This document shows positions 42,433 through 52,507 of a DNA stretch of 64,000 nt, piece after piece. Source of the DNA: Clostridium polyendosporum (GTDB taxonomy: Bacteria > Bacillota > Clostridia > Clostridiales > Clostridiaceae); assembly GCF_018332455.1 (NCBI RefSeq), contig NZ_BOPZ01000014.1, positions 1-64,000 on the forward strand, written 5' to 3'. The position numbers and the translations under genes were made by a program. The number at the start of each line of letters is the position of its first letter. Positions within the stretch are counted from its first letter, which is position 1. The notes beneath the pieces were generated by a model, which saw nothing but the letters and a program-made list of their open reading frames with translations, searched no databases and had not been told where the DNA came from.

Positions 42433-43038
42433 TTATTTTCTTCTCATAAACTTTTTGATTAATTTTATTAATATTATGATAATAATAAAAATTATAAAAA
42501 TCTTAATCATAGTGCTCACTATATTATAGGGAGAACTATAAGAGTAAAATGGTCTTGTAAAAAATGATGAATTGCTTCTCCCAAAGGACCAAGGTATTGG
42601 TATTGGAATATAGCTCTTCTTTGATTCTTGATAGTTTGGTGGCTGGGAAGGTGAATTTGAAGATGATCCTGATTTATAATCACTACCACTCGAACTACCT
42701 GAGTTTGTAGAATTAGAGAAAGAGCCAGATTTATAACCGCTTGTAGATGATTTTGATCCACTATTTATTTTTGATGGCGAGGAACTGCTTGATGAATTGG
42801 ATCCTGAAAAGGAACCTGATTTAAATTTACTACTGGAGGATTTTGAAGAACTAAAGGAAGAACTAGACTTAAATCCTCCAGATGATTTACCCCCTTTTGA
42901 AGCAGCATACGCAATGGTTGTATTGTTGCCTGTACCAAAAATATTTAAAGCATCAATTGAAAAACTAGCAAATGTAAATATAAATGTAAGAACTAAGCCA
43001 AATAAAAAGCGCTTTTTATTTTTATTGATATTAATCAC
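42433..43038 (-). CDS. Secreted Ser/Gly-rich protein with C-terminal membrane anchor
   Basis: 201 residues: basic N-terminus and signal segment (about 9-27, possible cleavage near A-Y-A-A), then roughly 90 residues of imperfect S-S-S / K-S-G-S-F repeats, a short P-I-P-I-P-W stretch, and a membrane helix (about 174-192) ending in K-K-F-M-R-R-K. It should project from the membrane on a flexible stalk. Its only standard start is GTG 43038, which is touched by its GGGGAG site; a non-ATG start slightly inside is conceivable. It heads an operon with the PspA-like gene. No named family recognised. Confidence 0.65.
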   Translation of the reverse strand: MININKNKKRFLFGLVLTFIFTFASFSIDALNIFGTGNNTTIAYAASKGGKSSGGFKSSSSFSSSKSSSSKFKSGSFSGSNSSSSSSPSKINSGSKSSTSGYKSGSFSNSTNSGSSSGSDYKSGSSSNSPSQPPNYQESKKSYIPIPIPWSFGRSNSSFFTRPFYSYSSPYNIVSTMIKIFIIFIIIIILIKLIKKFMRRK

Positions 43039-43117
43039 CTCCCCAAAGATATCGGATGCGATGTTTTAATTATATAGTATTATATACCATATAACAACAT
43101 TTGAAATAATACATATT

Positions 43118-43158
43118 GGTGTAAAATATACCATTTTATGCGTGGGTATTATGATACC
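43118..43158. promoter_or_regulatory. Two related palindromes upstream of the PspA-type operon
   Basis: GGTGTAAAATATACC (43118-43132) and GGTATTATGATACC (43145-43158) are spaced 27 bases apart start to start and share GGTRT...ATACC arms; a third half-site (TATATACC) lies at 43081. They may be operators for the leftward operon. No regulator gene is adjacent. Confidence 0.4.
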
Positions 43159-43202
43159 TTTTTATTTCTTTAAATATCTTCATTTTTCTTATGCGTTTTG
43201 TT

Positions 43203-43302
43203 ATAGATACACACTTTCATAATTGAATCTATATTAATGAAAAAGAATTGCATGTAGAGGTTATTTTCATTAATCGTTTAAGGATTGAAGTTATGTATCT
43301 TT
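43203..43302 (+). repeat. Family B MITE-like element, copy 4
   Basis: About 100 bp with ends ATAGATACACACTTTCATAA and GAAGTTATGTATCT, inner ATTAATGAAAA / TTTTCATTAAT repeat and TTGCATGTAGAGGTTAT core. The rest of 43303-43500 shows nothing I can name. Confidence 0.7.
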
Positions 43303-43518
43303 ACAAAGTTACATTTATTAATATGTAGTATTTATTACTCTTAGCATTATAAAATATTTTAGTAAAATTAATACTATTACTAGAATTATAACATACTGTT
43401 TTAAAAATTATAATTTGTTTGAATAAATTAACCAATGTATCATAGAACGTTGTTGTGTAAAATTATTTATTACGATAAAATAATTTATAGAAAATTATGG
43501 ATAAATCAGGAGGATATC

Positions 43519-44682
43519 ATGGAAAAAGAGCAATTTGAAGATATATCAATGGATAAGGTGATGAAGAATTATGACTTTAATAAGATTTATACTGGAGAAA
43601 TTATAAAAGGAAAAGTTATTAAGGTTACAGATGAAGAAGTCTTCGTAAATATAAATTATTTTGCTGATGGAATAATTTCAAAGTCAGAATTATCTGAGGA
43701 TAGTGATATTAAACCATCAGATATTATTAGTGTTGATGATATTATAGATGTAATGGTATTAAGTGCTGATGATGGAGAAGGAAATGTACTGCTTTCTAAG
43801 AAGCAAGCTGACGCTGTGAAGGTATGGGAAGATTTATATAATGCAGAGAAAAATAGCGAGTTAATATCAGTAATTATTAAAGAAGAGGTTAAAGGAGGGG
43901 TTGTAGGTTACTATAATGGAATAAGAGTATTTATGCCAGCTTCTCAAACCTCACTTTTGTATAGAGATAACTTAAATGCAATGGTTGGACAGAAGTTTGA
44001 TGTAAAGATAATTGAACTTGATAAGAATAAGAATAAAATAGTAGTTTCAAAAAGAGCAGTTGAAAAAGAAGAAAGAGAAAAAGCTAAGGAAGTTTTATGG
44101 AAGTCATTAAGAAAGGGTGAAAAGAGAAAAGGTAAGGTTGTTAGAATTGTTAAGTTTGGAGCTTTTGTTGATATTGGGGGGGTTGAAGGACTCATTCACA
44201 TTTCTGATTTGTCATGGAAAAGAGTAAGTGAACCTTCAGAGATAGTCTCAGTAGGAGATGATGTTGAGGTATTTGTTCAAGATTTTGATGAGAAAAAAGG
44301 AAGAATTTCACTTGCACTCAAGGATGTATCTAAGAATCCATGGGATGATATTCATATAAAATATAACAATAATACAATTGTTGAAGGTAGAGTTACAAAG
44401 TTTATGAACTTTGGAGCTTTTGTTGAAATAGAACCAGGAGTAGAAGGACTTGTACATCTTGCAGAAATATCACAAGAAAATATTGCAAAACCGTCTGATG
44501 TGCTTTCTATAGAACAGATGGTAAGAGTTAAAATATTAGATATTGATGAAAAAAATCATAAGATTAGCTTAAGTATTAAGGATGCAGTAGAAACTTCAAA
44601 AGAATATTTAAAATATAATGATGAAGATAATGGAACTAATTTAGCAGATTTATTTGGTGATATATTTAAAGACTTAAAATAA
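43519..44682 (+). CDS. Four-domain S1 RNA-binding protein (RpsA-like)
   Basis: 387 residues with four S1 domains: G-E-I-I-K-G-K-V near 21-90, a divergent second near 110-175, and two strong ones, G-K-V-V-R-I-V-K-F-G-A-F-V near 200 and G-R-V-T-K-F-M-N-F-G-A-F-V near 288. Firmicute proteins of this kind are called ribosomal protein S1 homologues but are shorter than the six-domain Escherichia coli S1, and in clostridia they are often fused to IspH; this one is not. ATG 43519 follows AGGAGG; the open frame to 43435 lacks a ribosome site. Role in translation initiation is inferred. Confidence 0.87.
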   Translation: MEKEQFEDISMDKVMKNYDFNKIYTGEIIKGKVIKVTDEEVFVNINYFADGIISKSELSEDSDIKPSDIISVDDIIDVMVLSADDGEGNVLLSKKQADAVKVWEDLYNAEKNSELISVIIKEEVKGGVVGYYNGIRVFMPASQTSLLYRDNLNAMVGQKFDVKIIELDKNKNKIVVSKRAVEKEEREKAKEVLWKSLRKGEKRKGKVVRIVKFGAFVDIGGVEGLIHISDLSWKRVSEPSEIVSVGDDVEVFVQDFDEKKGRISLALKDVSKNPWDDIHIKYNNNTIVEGRVTKFMNFGAFVEIEPGVEGLVHLAEISQENIAKPSDVLSIEQMVRVKILDIDEKNHKISLSIKDAVETSKEYLKYNDEDNGTNLADLFGDIFKDLK

Positions 44683-44700
44683 TAATTTTAAATATATTAA

Positions 44701-44728
44701 TAAAGATAGGTTTATAACCTATCTTTAT
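44701..44728. terminator. Bidirectional terminator between the S1 gene and pyk
   Basis: AAAGATAGGTT pairs with AACCTATCTTT around TAT-type loop bases, with T-rich flanks in both directions. Confidence 0.8.
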
Positions 44729-44746
44729 TTGTGTTGTGGTTTTATA

Positions 44747-46165
44747 TTAAACTTTTTCAATTTTTAGCATATTTGTTCCACCAGTATGGGATGTCGGCAT
44801 ACCTGCTGCAATTAATATGGTATCTCCTTCGGTGGCAATATCATTTTCTTTAACTACTAATTTAGCCTCTTTTATTATTTCATCAGTAGTAGAAAACATC
44901 TGACAAAGTTTTGGTTTTACTCCAAAATTTAGTACAAGGCTTCTCATTACTTTTTCACAAGGAGTAATAGCTATTATAGGGCAGCTTGGTCTGTATTTAG
45001 ATAAAAGTCTTGCTGTAGCTCCACTTTGGGTTGCTGCCACTATAGCTTTTGTAGGAAGTTTTAGAGCTGTTTTAGCAGCTGAGTAACTTATGGCATCACC
45101 AAATGCTGAAAGACTAGGTTCTCTTAATTTATTTATAATATTTTCATAATCTAAATGTTCTTCTGTTTCTTTTGCAATCCTTGACATAGTGGAAGCTGCT
45201 TCAATAGGATAATTTCCAGACGCACTTTCGCCACTAAGCATTATTGCATCTGTTCCATCAAAAATAGCATTACAAATATCACAAGCTTCTGCTCTTGTAG
45301 GTCTTGAATTTCTAATCATTGAGTCTAGCATTTGTGTTGCTGTAATTACTATTTTTCCAGCCTCATTACACTTTTTAATAATTGACTTTTGAATTAAAGG
45401 TACTTTTTCAATAGGAATTTCTACTCCCATATCACCTCTAGCAACCATTATACCATCTGCAACTTCAATTATTGAATCTATATTATTAACGCCTTCTTGA
45501 TTTTCAATTTTTGCAATTATTTTTATATGGTTTCCTCCATTTTTATCTAGGATTTTCCTAATTTCTAAAACATCGGTTGACTTTCTTATAAAGGAAGCTG
45601 CAACAAAATCTACCTCCATTTTACATCCAAATATTAAGTCATCTATATCCTTTTCGGTTATAGCTTCTAATCTTATGATGACATTAGGTACATTAACTCC
45701 TTTGTGATTTTTTATAGTTCCTCCAACTACAACCTCACAGATGATTTCTGCACCTTTTACGTCATTTACTCTAAATTCTAAAAGTCCATCATCTACAAGT
45801 ATACTGTCTCCTGATTTAATATCTTTACATAATCCATCATAAGATATAGAACATTGTTTATTATCACCTAAAATTTCTCCATCACATCTAAAGGTAAAAG
45901 GATCACCTTCGTTCAAAGCTACACCATCATTTATAAAATTATGAGTTCTAATCTTAGGTCCTTTAATATCTAGAAGTATAGCTGTAGGCGTATTTAGCTC
46001 TTCTCGAAGCTTTTTTATAAGCTGAATTTTCTTTTTATGATCCTCATGAGTTCCATGAGAAAAATTAAGTCTTGCAGCAGTCATTCCAATTTTTATAAAT
46101 TCTCTAAGTATCTGCTCTTTTTCACTAGCAGGGCCAATTGTAAAAATCATTTTTGTTTTTTGCAT
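44747..46165 (-). CDS. pyk: Pyruvate kinase
   Basis: The last step of glycolysis: phosphoenolpyruvate plus ADP to pyruvate and ATP. The 472 residues are the compact form, without the extra PEP-utiliser C-terminal domain of the Bacillus enzyme. A-R-L-N-F-S-H-G-T-H near 33-42, the catalytic lysine region I-I-A-K-I-E-N-Q-E-G near 214-223, V-A-R-G-D-M-G-V-E-I near 239-248 and T-A-T-Q-M-L-D-S-M near 274-282 are all present. The ATG is preceded by GAGGTGG. Transcribed leftward, convergent with the S1 gene and divergent from pepD. Confidence 0.97.
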   Translation of the reverse strand: MQKTKMIFTIGPASEKEQILREFIKIGMTAARLNFSHGTHEDHKKKIQLIKKLREELNTPTAILLDIKGPKIRTHNFINDGVALNEGDPFTFRCDGEILGDNKQCSISYDGLCKDIKSGDSILVDDGLLEFRVNDVKGAEIICEVVVGGTIKNHKGVNVPNVIIRLEAITEKDIDDLIFGCKMEVDFVAASFIRKSTDVLEIRKILDKNGGNHIKIIAKIENQEGVNNIDSIIEVADGIMVARGDMGVEIPIEKVPLIQKSIIKKCNEAGKIVITATQMLDSMIRNSRPTRAEACDICNAIFDGTDAIMLSGESASGNYPIEAASTMSRIAKETEEHLDYENIINKLREPSLSAFGDAISYSAAKTALKLPTKAIVAATQSGATARLLSKYRPSCPIIAITPCEKVMRSLVLNFGVKPKLCQMFSTTDEIIKEAKLVVKENDIATEGDTILIAAGMPTSHTGGTNMLKIEKV

Positions 46166-46249
46166 ATAACCACCTCATTATAAGTATTTACTATACTTAA
46201 AATTATATTAATCTAAAATTTTTTGTTAATTTTAGGATTAATTCCTTGA

Positions 46250-46311
46250 TATTTGAGGAAGTGAAATTCGCTAAGACTCAGCAGGCTCGATGCTTGGTCA
46301 CTTTTATTTAT
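46250..46311 (+). repeat. Family A dispersed repeat, copy 10
   Basis: Only GAGGAAGTGAAATTC remains of the first hairpin; GACTCAGCAGGCTCGATGCT and TGGTCACTTTTATTTATT follow. Unusually it lies between two divergent gene starts (pyk and pepD), not at a gene end. The rest of 46166-46439 is AT-rich. Confidence 0.65.
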
Positions 46312-46439
46312 TTGTAAATTTATTCTATGATAGTATATATGTTAAGTTATTATGTAAACTAGAATATTGTAGTATATTACTATATAATATTTTATTATAA
46401 GTTTATTTTACCATAATTTTCTTGAAAGGAAGATGAACT

Positions 46440-47900
46440 ATGGAAATATTAGCAGATTTGCATCCAAGAGATGTATTTAAGTATTTTGAAGAAATTTCTG
46501 CAATTCCAAGAGGATCAGGCAATGAAAAACAAATTAGTGATTATCTCGTAGGGATTGGAAAAAAATTAGGATTAGAAGTTATTCAGGATTCAGCATTAAA
46601 TGTTATTATAAAGAAATCAGGCACATCAGGATATGAAAATGCACCAACTGTTATACTTCAAGGTCACATGGACATGGTATGTGAAAAAAATAAGGATACT
46701 ATACATGATTTTCAAAATGATCCTATAAAGCTTACAATAGATGGGGATTATATTTATGCTACAGGAACAACTCTTGGTGCAGATAATGGTATTGCTGTAG
46801 CTTATGCATTAGCTATTCTTGCTTCAAATGATATTGATCATCCCCCATTAGAGATATTTATTACTACTGATGAAGAGACAGGAATGGGCGGTGCCATGAC
46901 TGTTAATCCACAGCATCTTAAGGGGAAAATTTTAATAAACTTAGATTCAGAAGAGGAAGGGTATCTTCTTGTAAGCTGTGCAGGCGGAATAAGAAATAAG
47001 GTTTCTTTAGATATTCAATGGGAAGAGCCTAAGGAGAAGAATTTAGTTCTCTTAGAAATAAGAGTAAGAGGGCTAAAGGGAGGACACTCAGGAATGGAGA
47101 TTAACCGGGAAAGAGGAAACTCGAATAAGATTATGGGAAGAATACTTATTGATTTACTTCAAACCATAGATTTTAGATTAGCTTCATTAAATGGTGGATC
47201 AAAGAATAATGCTATTCCTAGAGAGCACGATGCAAGGCTACTAGTTGAAAAAGACAAAGTTGAGTTAGTGAAAGAAAGAATAGAGTTCTGGAATAAAACT
47301 CTTAAAAATGAGTTAAGTACATCTGATTCAGGTATCAGAGTTGAGTGTGAGGCTTTAGATGAAAAATATGATAAAATATTCTCAAAGTATACTACTGAAA
47401 ATGCAGTAAAACTATTGTATTTAATACCTAATGGAGTAAATACAATGAGCATGGATATTGAAGGGCTTGTTGAAAGTTCTACTAACTTAGGTGTTGTAAC
47501 CACAACAGATATTTTGGTTGAATATGACAGTTCCGCAAGAAGTTCTGTAGGTTCATTAAAAGAGGAACTAATAGTAAGAACAAGATTAATAGCGGAACTT
47601 CTTGGGGCAGAACTTTCCACTACAGGAAATTATCCGGAATGGAAGTATAATGCAAATTCTAAAATAAGAACTATATGTCAAAGGGTTTATAAAGAAATGA
47701 CAGGAGAAGATGCAAAAATACTAGCAATTCATGCAGGACTAGAATGTGGATTATTTACAGAAAGATTAGGGGCAGATGTGGATATGATTTCTTTTGGACC
47801 AAACATGTATGATGTTCATACTCCAAATGAACACTTAAGCATATCTTCTGTAAAAAATGTGTGGGACTTCTTATTAAATGTATTAAAAGAATTAAAATGA
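46440..47900 (+). CDS. pepD: Aminoacyl-histidine dipeptidase (M20 family PepD)
   Basis: 486 residues, the full PepD length. It is a cytosolic two-zinc dipeptidase with broad specificity. Q-G-H-M-D-M-V-C near 77-84, L-G-A-D-N-G-I-A near 114-121, T-D-E-E-T-G near 146-151 and L-D-S-E-E near 178-182 supply the metal ligands and catalytic glutamate. A dimerisation insert runs from about 205 to 370. The last conserved histidine lies in D-V-H-T-P-N-E-H. ATG follows AAAGGAAGATGAACT. A strong terminator follows. Confidence 0.95.
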   Translation: MEILADLHPRDVFKYFEEISAIPRGSGNEKQISDYLVGIGKKLGLEVIQDSALNVIIKKSGTSGYENAPTVILQGHMDMVCEKNKDTIHDFQNDPIKLTIDGDYIYATGTTLGADNGIAVAYALAILASNDIDHPPLEIFITTDEETGMGGAMTVNPQHLKGKILINLDSEEEGYLLVSCAGGIRNKVSLDIQWEEPKEKNLVLLEIRVRGLKGGHSGMEINRERGNSNKIMGRILIDLLQTIDFRLASLNGGSKNNAIPREHDARLLVEKDKVELVKERIEFWNKTLKNELSTSDSGIRVECEALDEKYDKIFSKYTTENAVKLLYLIPNGVNTMSMDIEGLVESSTNLGVVTTTDILVEYDSSARSSVGSLKEELIVRTRLIAELLGAELSTTGNYPEWKYNANSKIRTICQRVYKEMTGEDAKILAIHAGLECGLFTERLGADVDMISFGPNMYDVHTPNEHLSISSVKNVWDFLLNVLKELK

Positions 47901-47910
47901 CAAAATAATA

Positions 47911-47942
47911 TTAAAGGGATGACTAAAGGTCATCCCTTTAAT
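47911..47942 (+). terminator. Terminator after pepD
   Basis: TTAAAGGGATGAC pairs with GTCATCCCTTTAA; the T run after it is weak. Confidence 0.75.
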
Positions 47943-48005
47943 ACATTTATAGTAACACAAATTCATAAATTAATAGAGAGATTAGAATAAGCTAGGGGTG
48001 AGTTT

Positions 48006-48824
48006 ATGGACGTTATAAAAGCAGATTTGCACATGCATACAAGAGCTTCGGATGGTACTCTAACTCCAGAGGAAGTTGTAGATAATATAAAGCAAGGAGA
48101 CATAAAACTTTTTTCAGTTACGGATCATGATACTATTGGAAGTATTACAAAGTTAAAGGAACTTGCAGCACTAGAGGGAATAAAGTTTATACCAGGAGTA
48201 GAAATATCAAGCATCTATAAAGGAGAGTTGCTTCATATTTTAGCTTATAATTTTGATGTTAATGATGAAAAACTATTGAAGCTTATAAAAAACAATGAAT
48301 ATCTTCTTCAGAAGAAGGATGATGATTCTATAAAAATGCTCATAAAACATGGTTTTGAGCTTGATTATGATGAATATCTAAGTTATGAACATGAACCTGC
48401 TCGAGGAGGATGGAAAACCTTAAATTTTTTGATTGATAAGGGTGTATGTAGTGGTGTAGAGGAGTATTTCGGAAAAGTATTTACAGAGGAAAGAATGCTT
48501 ATATTTCCAAAGTTTCCTGAGCCCAAGGTGGTAATTGATACAATAAAATCTGCAAGAGGCATTCCTGTTCTTGCTCATCCTAGATATTCAAAGTCCCAGT
48601 TTGATTTATATGAAATGCTTGATATGTTTAGAAATTGGGATATAGAAGGTGTTGAGTGCTATCATCCACATCATGACAACGAGATTACAAAGCGCTGTGT
48701 TGAATACTGCGAAAATCATGGTCTTTTAATTACTGGAGGATCTGATTATCATGGTGGATTATTATCTACAAGAAGTTTAGGAAAACCGGAGTTTTATACT
48801 TATATAAATTTATTGGATAAATAA
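48006..48824 (+). CDS. PHP-domain phosphoesterase (YciV/TrpH-like)
   Basis: 272 residues of PHP fold. The four motifs are D-L-H-M-H-T near 7-12, V-T-D-H-D-T near 38-43, H-P-R-Y-S near 196-200 and G-S-D-Y-H-G near 254-259. Relatives include the Escherichia coli 5'-nucleotidase/RNase AM protein that trims short RNAs and degrades 3'-5' bisphosphonucleotides. A similar nucleotide-scavenging role is likely but not proven here. ATG follows AGGGGTGAG. It is a single gene followed by a family A repeat. Confidence 0.87.
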   Translation: MDVIKADLHMHTRASDGTLTPEEVVDNIKQGDIKLFSVTDHDTIGSITKLKELAALEGIKFIPGVEISSIYKGELLHILAYNFDVNDEKLLKLIKNNEYLLQKKDDDSIKMLIKHGFELDYDEYLSYEHEPARGGWKTLNFLIDKGVCSGVEEYFGKVFTEERMLIFPKFPEPKVVIDTIKSARGIPVLAHPRYSKSQFDLYEMLDMFRNWDIEGVECYHPHHDNEITKRCVEYCENHGLLITGGSDYHGGLLSTRSLGKPEFYTYINLLDK

Positions 48825-48873
48825 TGTTTTTTATAATAAATAGTATTTATAGAGAAATATAATTTGCTTTGAT

Positions 48874-48940
48874 CAGTTGCCATTTCACAAAGTGAAATCT
48901 AGCTAAAACTGAGCAGGCTTGAGCCTGTTCAGCTTTATTA
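48874..48940 (+). repeat. Family A dispersed repeat, copy 11
   Basis: A near-consensus copy: CATTTCACAAAGTGAAAT, CTAGCTAAAA, CTGAGCAGGC-TTGA-GCCTGTTCAG, then CTTTATT. Confidence 0.85.
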
Positions 48941-49055
48941 TAAACTCATTGAATAAACTCATTCAATATACTTTTTATTTTTTTATTGTCATATATTTAT
49001 TAAAAAATAAATAAAAATATCTATGAAAACAAAAAAAGGTGGGGGGTGTGATGCG

Positions 49056-49748
49056 GTGAAATATACAAGGTATGATTTGAGAAGGAGAAAAAAGGAGAGT
49101 AGTAAAATTTTTGTGTTTTTTGGAATGATAATAATTACTGCAGTGATTGTTGGAACTATTTTAGCGAAAATAATTTTTAATGGAAATATAGTTCCGAAAA
49201 AAAGCATAGCACCAATTAATAATTCCTCTATACAAAATAGTAAGGAGGAAGGTTTAAGTTTTATTTTTGTTCAATGTGGATTTTACGCTAAAAAAGAAAA
49301 TGCTGAAGAGGTAAGAAATCAATTAAAGGAACGGTATAATACTTTTTATTTAATAGATAATGATAAGATACGAGTAGGTGTTTATTTCGGTACAGCAGAG
49401 GAGGCAGACAAGCTTTCTAAACAACTTACTACAGAGGGAATAAACAATTTGAAAATAACCTTTCAAGTTGCAAAAAAAGATTTATGCACTAGTGAAATTG
49501 GAGAAATGGTAAGTGGATATCTACAAATACTTCATAAGTTAGAAGAAAAAGATGTGAAAAGTGTTAAGACTTCAGAGTTTAAAGCATGGACAAATAGTCT
49601 TAAAGAAGATTCAAAAAGTGAAAATATAGAAGTTTTTAGGGAGTTCAAGAAAAATATTAATGAACTCCCAGAAGAAATTAGTAGGGAAAATTTAGAAGGA
49701 TGTTATAATGCAATATTTAAAGTGTTAAATCCATTTAAAGTTAGGTGA
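49056..49748 (+). CDS. SPOR domain membrane protein
   Basis: 230 residues: a short basic head, one membrane helix (about 18-40), then an extracytoplasmic part. S-F-I-F-V-Q-C-G-F-Y-A-K-K-E-N-A and R-V-G-V-Y-F-G-T-A-E-E-A form a SPOR domain (about 67-140), which binds denuded peptidoglycan glycan strands at septa. The helical C-terminal part has no named domain. I start at GTG 49056, after GGTGGGGGGTG; an ATG at 49023 lies before that site. It stands just ahead of the maf-radC-mre block, which fits a wall or division role. Confidence 0.8.
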   Translation: MKYTRYDLRRRKKESSKIFVFFGMIIITAVIVGTILAKIIFNGNIVPKKSIAPINNSSIQNSKEEGLSFIFVQCGFYAKKENAEEVRNQLKERYNTFYLIDNDKIRVGVYFGTAEEADKLSKQLTTEGINNLKITFQVAKKDLCTSEIGEMVSGYLQILHKLEEKDVKSVKTSEFKAWTNSLKEDSKSENIEVFREFKKNINELPEEISRENLEGCYNAIFKVLNPFKVR

Positions 49749-49763
49749 ATGATATTATCAAAG

Positions 49764-49793
49764 AAGCTTTGGTTATTTTGCCATAGCTTCATT
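49764..49793 (+). terminator. Hairpin after the SPOR gene
   Basis: GAAGCTTTGGTTA-type arms, GAAGCT with AGCTTC and TGG with CCA inside, followed by ATTTTATTT. Moderate stem, weak T run. Confidence 0.5.
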
Positions 49794-49899
49794 TTATTTA
49801 CAATAAAATAAAAAAGTTTTAAAAAAAATTAAAGACTCTTGTTATGAAGAATATTAAGTGATAAACTATATAAGATGTAATTGCAAGGTGGGGGTAAGC

Positions 49900-50160
49900 T
49901 TGAAATCAGGAGATAAAGGTATAGGAATTTTAATACTTATGATATTTATTGGACTTTTAATAGGAAGTCTTTCTGGAGAATTTTTAGCGATAAAATTTTC
50001 AGAACTATCTTTTTTAAAGAATTCCTATCAAATTGGACTTCCAACGCCAGTAACTTTAGATTTAAAAGTATTTATTTTAACAATAGGTTTTATGTTTAAT
50101 ATAAATATTTTATCAATTATTGGTGTGATTTTGGCTATAACACTCTATAGAAAATATTAG
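49900..50160 (+). CDS. Small membrane protein, DUF4321-like
   Basis: 86 residues with two membrane helices (about 8-28 and 55-80), opening G-I-G-I-L-I-L-M-I-F-I-G-L-L-I-G-S. Small proteins of this type lie directly before maf in many clostridia, as here (11 bases apart), which supports DUF4321. I chose TTG 49900, six bases after GGTGGGGG; the frame extends to a GTG at 49858 without a ribosome site. Function unknown. Confidence 0.7.
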   Translation: MKSGDKGIGILILMIFIGLLIGSLSGEFLAIKFSELSFLKNSYQIGLPTPVTLDLKVFILTIGFMFNINILSIIGVILAITLYRKY

Positions 50161-50171
50161 GATGTGATATC

Positions 50172-50741
50172 TTGAGGATAATACTTGCTTCTGCATCAGA
50201 AAGAAGAAAAGAACTTTTGGTTAGAATTATAAGTGACTATGACATCATAGTATCTGATTTTGATGAAGATAAAGTGCCTTTTAAAGGAGATGTATCTCTA
50301 TATGTTAAAGAGTTATCTTTGGGGAAGGCAAAGGATGTGGAACAAAAGATTAGTGAACCTTCTATTATTATAGCAGCAGATACAGTTGTTAGTTTAGGAG
50401 GAGAAGTCTTAGGAAAACCTAAGACTGAATTACATGCTTATAATATGCTAAAAATACTCAGTGGAAATACTCATCAGGTTTATTCTGGTATAACTATTAT
50501 AAATACCAGCAATAAAAAAACTATATCTGAGGTAGTTTGTACTGATGTTAAGTTTTCTAAACTCACTGATGATGAAATTAATAAGTATATAAGCACAAAA
50601 GAGCCTATGGATAAGGCTGGAGCTTATGGCATACAGGGGTTTGGAGGAGTTTTTGTTGAAGAAATTAAAGGTTGCTACTATAACGTAGTGGGACTTCCTT
50701 TAAATAAATTAAATAGAATGCTAAAGGAAATATATATTTAA
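50172..50741 (+). CDS. maf: Maf family nucleoside triphosphate pyrophosphatase
   Basis: 189 residues. Maf enzymes hydrolyse non-canonical or certain pyrimidine nucleotides and in Bacillus overproduction blocks septation. [12 protein letters not shown] near 4-15 is the substrate loop, A-A-D-T-V-V near 72-77 the metal site, and G-A-Y-G-I-Q-G near 154-160 the C-terminal motif. The start is TTG at 50172, after GGATGTGAT. It heads the maf-radC-mreBCD order seen in many Firmicutes. Confidence 0.93.
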   Translation: MRIILASASERRKELLVRIISDYDIIVSDFDEDKVPFKGDVSLYVKELSLGKAKDVEQKISEPSIIIAADTVVSLGGEVLGKPKTELHAYNMLKILSGNTHQVYSGITIINTSNKKTISEVVCTDVKFSKLTDDEINKYISTKEPMDKAGAYGIQGFGGVFVEEIKGCYYNVVGLPLNKLNRMLKEIYI

Positions 50742-50781
50742 AAAGGGGATCGAAGGGGAATTAAAGAAAAGGAGAACAATT

Positions 50782-51468
50782 ATGAAAGAATACCTTAAGA
50801 TTATAGATATTCCCCAGAATGAACGACCTCAAGAAAAGCTTATGCGATATGGTGCAGAATGCTTAAATAATCATGAACTTTTAGCATTAATATTAAGAAC
50901 TGGAACTTCAAAAGAGAATGTTATTTCTCTTAGCTTAAGAATTTTAGAGCAGGTTGATGGATTAAATGGGCTTCTAAATGCTTCCCCCAAAGACCTTATG
51001 AAGGTAAAAGGTATAAAAGAAGCAAAAACTGCACAAATTTTAGCTCTTTGCGAGCTTTTTAGAAGATTCAAAAGTTTTAAATCAGGAGAAGATTTAAAAA
51101 TAACTAATCCAAAGGCTGTTGCTGATCTTGTAATGAACGATATGATATGTCTTAAGCAGGAGGTTTTAAAGCTGATAATGCTTAACACTAAAAATGGTGT
51201 AATAGCTATTAAAGATGTATTTAAAGGAAGCTTAAATTCATCTATAGTCCATCCAAGAGAAGTTTTCTTAGAGGCTATAAAAAAGAGTGCAGCTTCAATA
51301 ATAATATGTCATAATCATCCTTCTGGAGATCCAACTCCAAGTAAGGAGGATGTTAATATAACCTTGAGGATAAAAGAATGTGGAAAACTGATAGGAATTG
51401 AGTTAATCGATCATTTAATAATAGGCGATCGAGAGTTTATAAGTTTAAAGGAAAAAGGAATAATTTAA
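50782..51468 (+). CDS. radC: RadC-family JAMM protein
   Basis: 228 residues. An N-terminal helix-hairpin-helix part ([10 protein letters not shown] near 73-82) precedes a JAB1/MPN metalloprotease-like domain with [11 protein letters not shown] near 177-187, the zinc site. Despite the name, a role in DNA repair is doubtful in this family. ATG follows AAAGGAG. It lies 18 bases before mreB, so it probably belongs to the same transcript. Confidence 0.93.
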   Translation: MKEYLKIIDIPQNERPQEKLMRYGAECLNNHELLALILRTGTSKENVISLSLRILEQVDGLNGLLNASPKDLMKVKGIKEAKTAQILALCELFRRFKSFKSGEDLKITNPKAVADLVMNDMICLKQEVLKLIMLNTKNGVIAIKDVFKGSLNSSIVHPREVFLEAIKKSAASIIICHNHPSGDPTPSKEDVNITLRIKECGKLIGIELIDHLIIGDREFISLKEKGII

Positions 51469-52506
<1,038 letters not shown>

Positions 52507-52507
52507 C

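Noticed and set aside
43519-44682. IspH-RpsA fusion typical of some clostridia
   Set aside because: The protein contains only S1 domains; there is no IspH part upstream of 43519.
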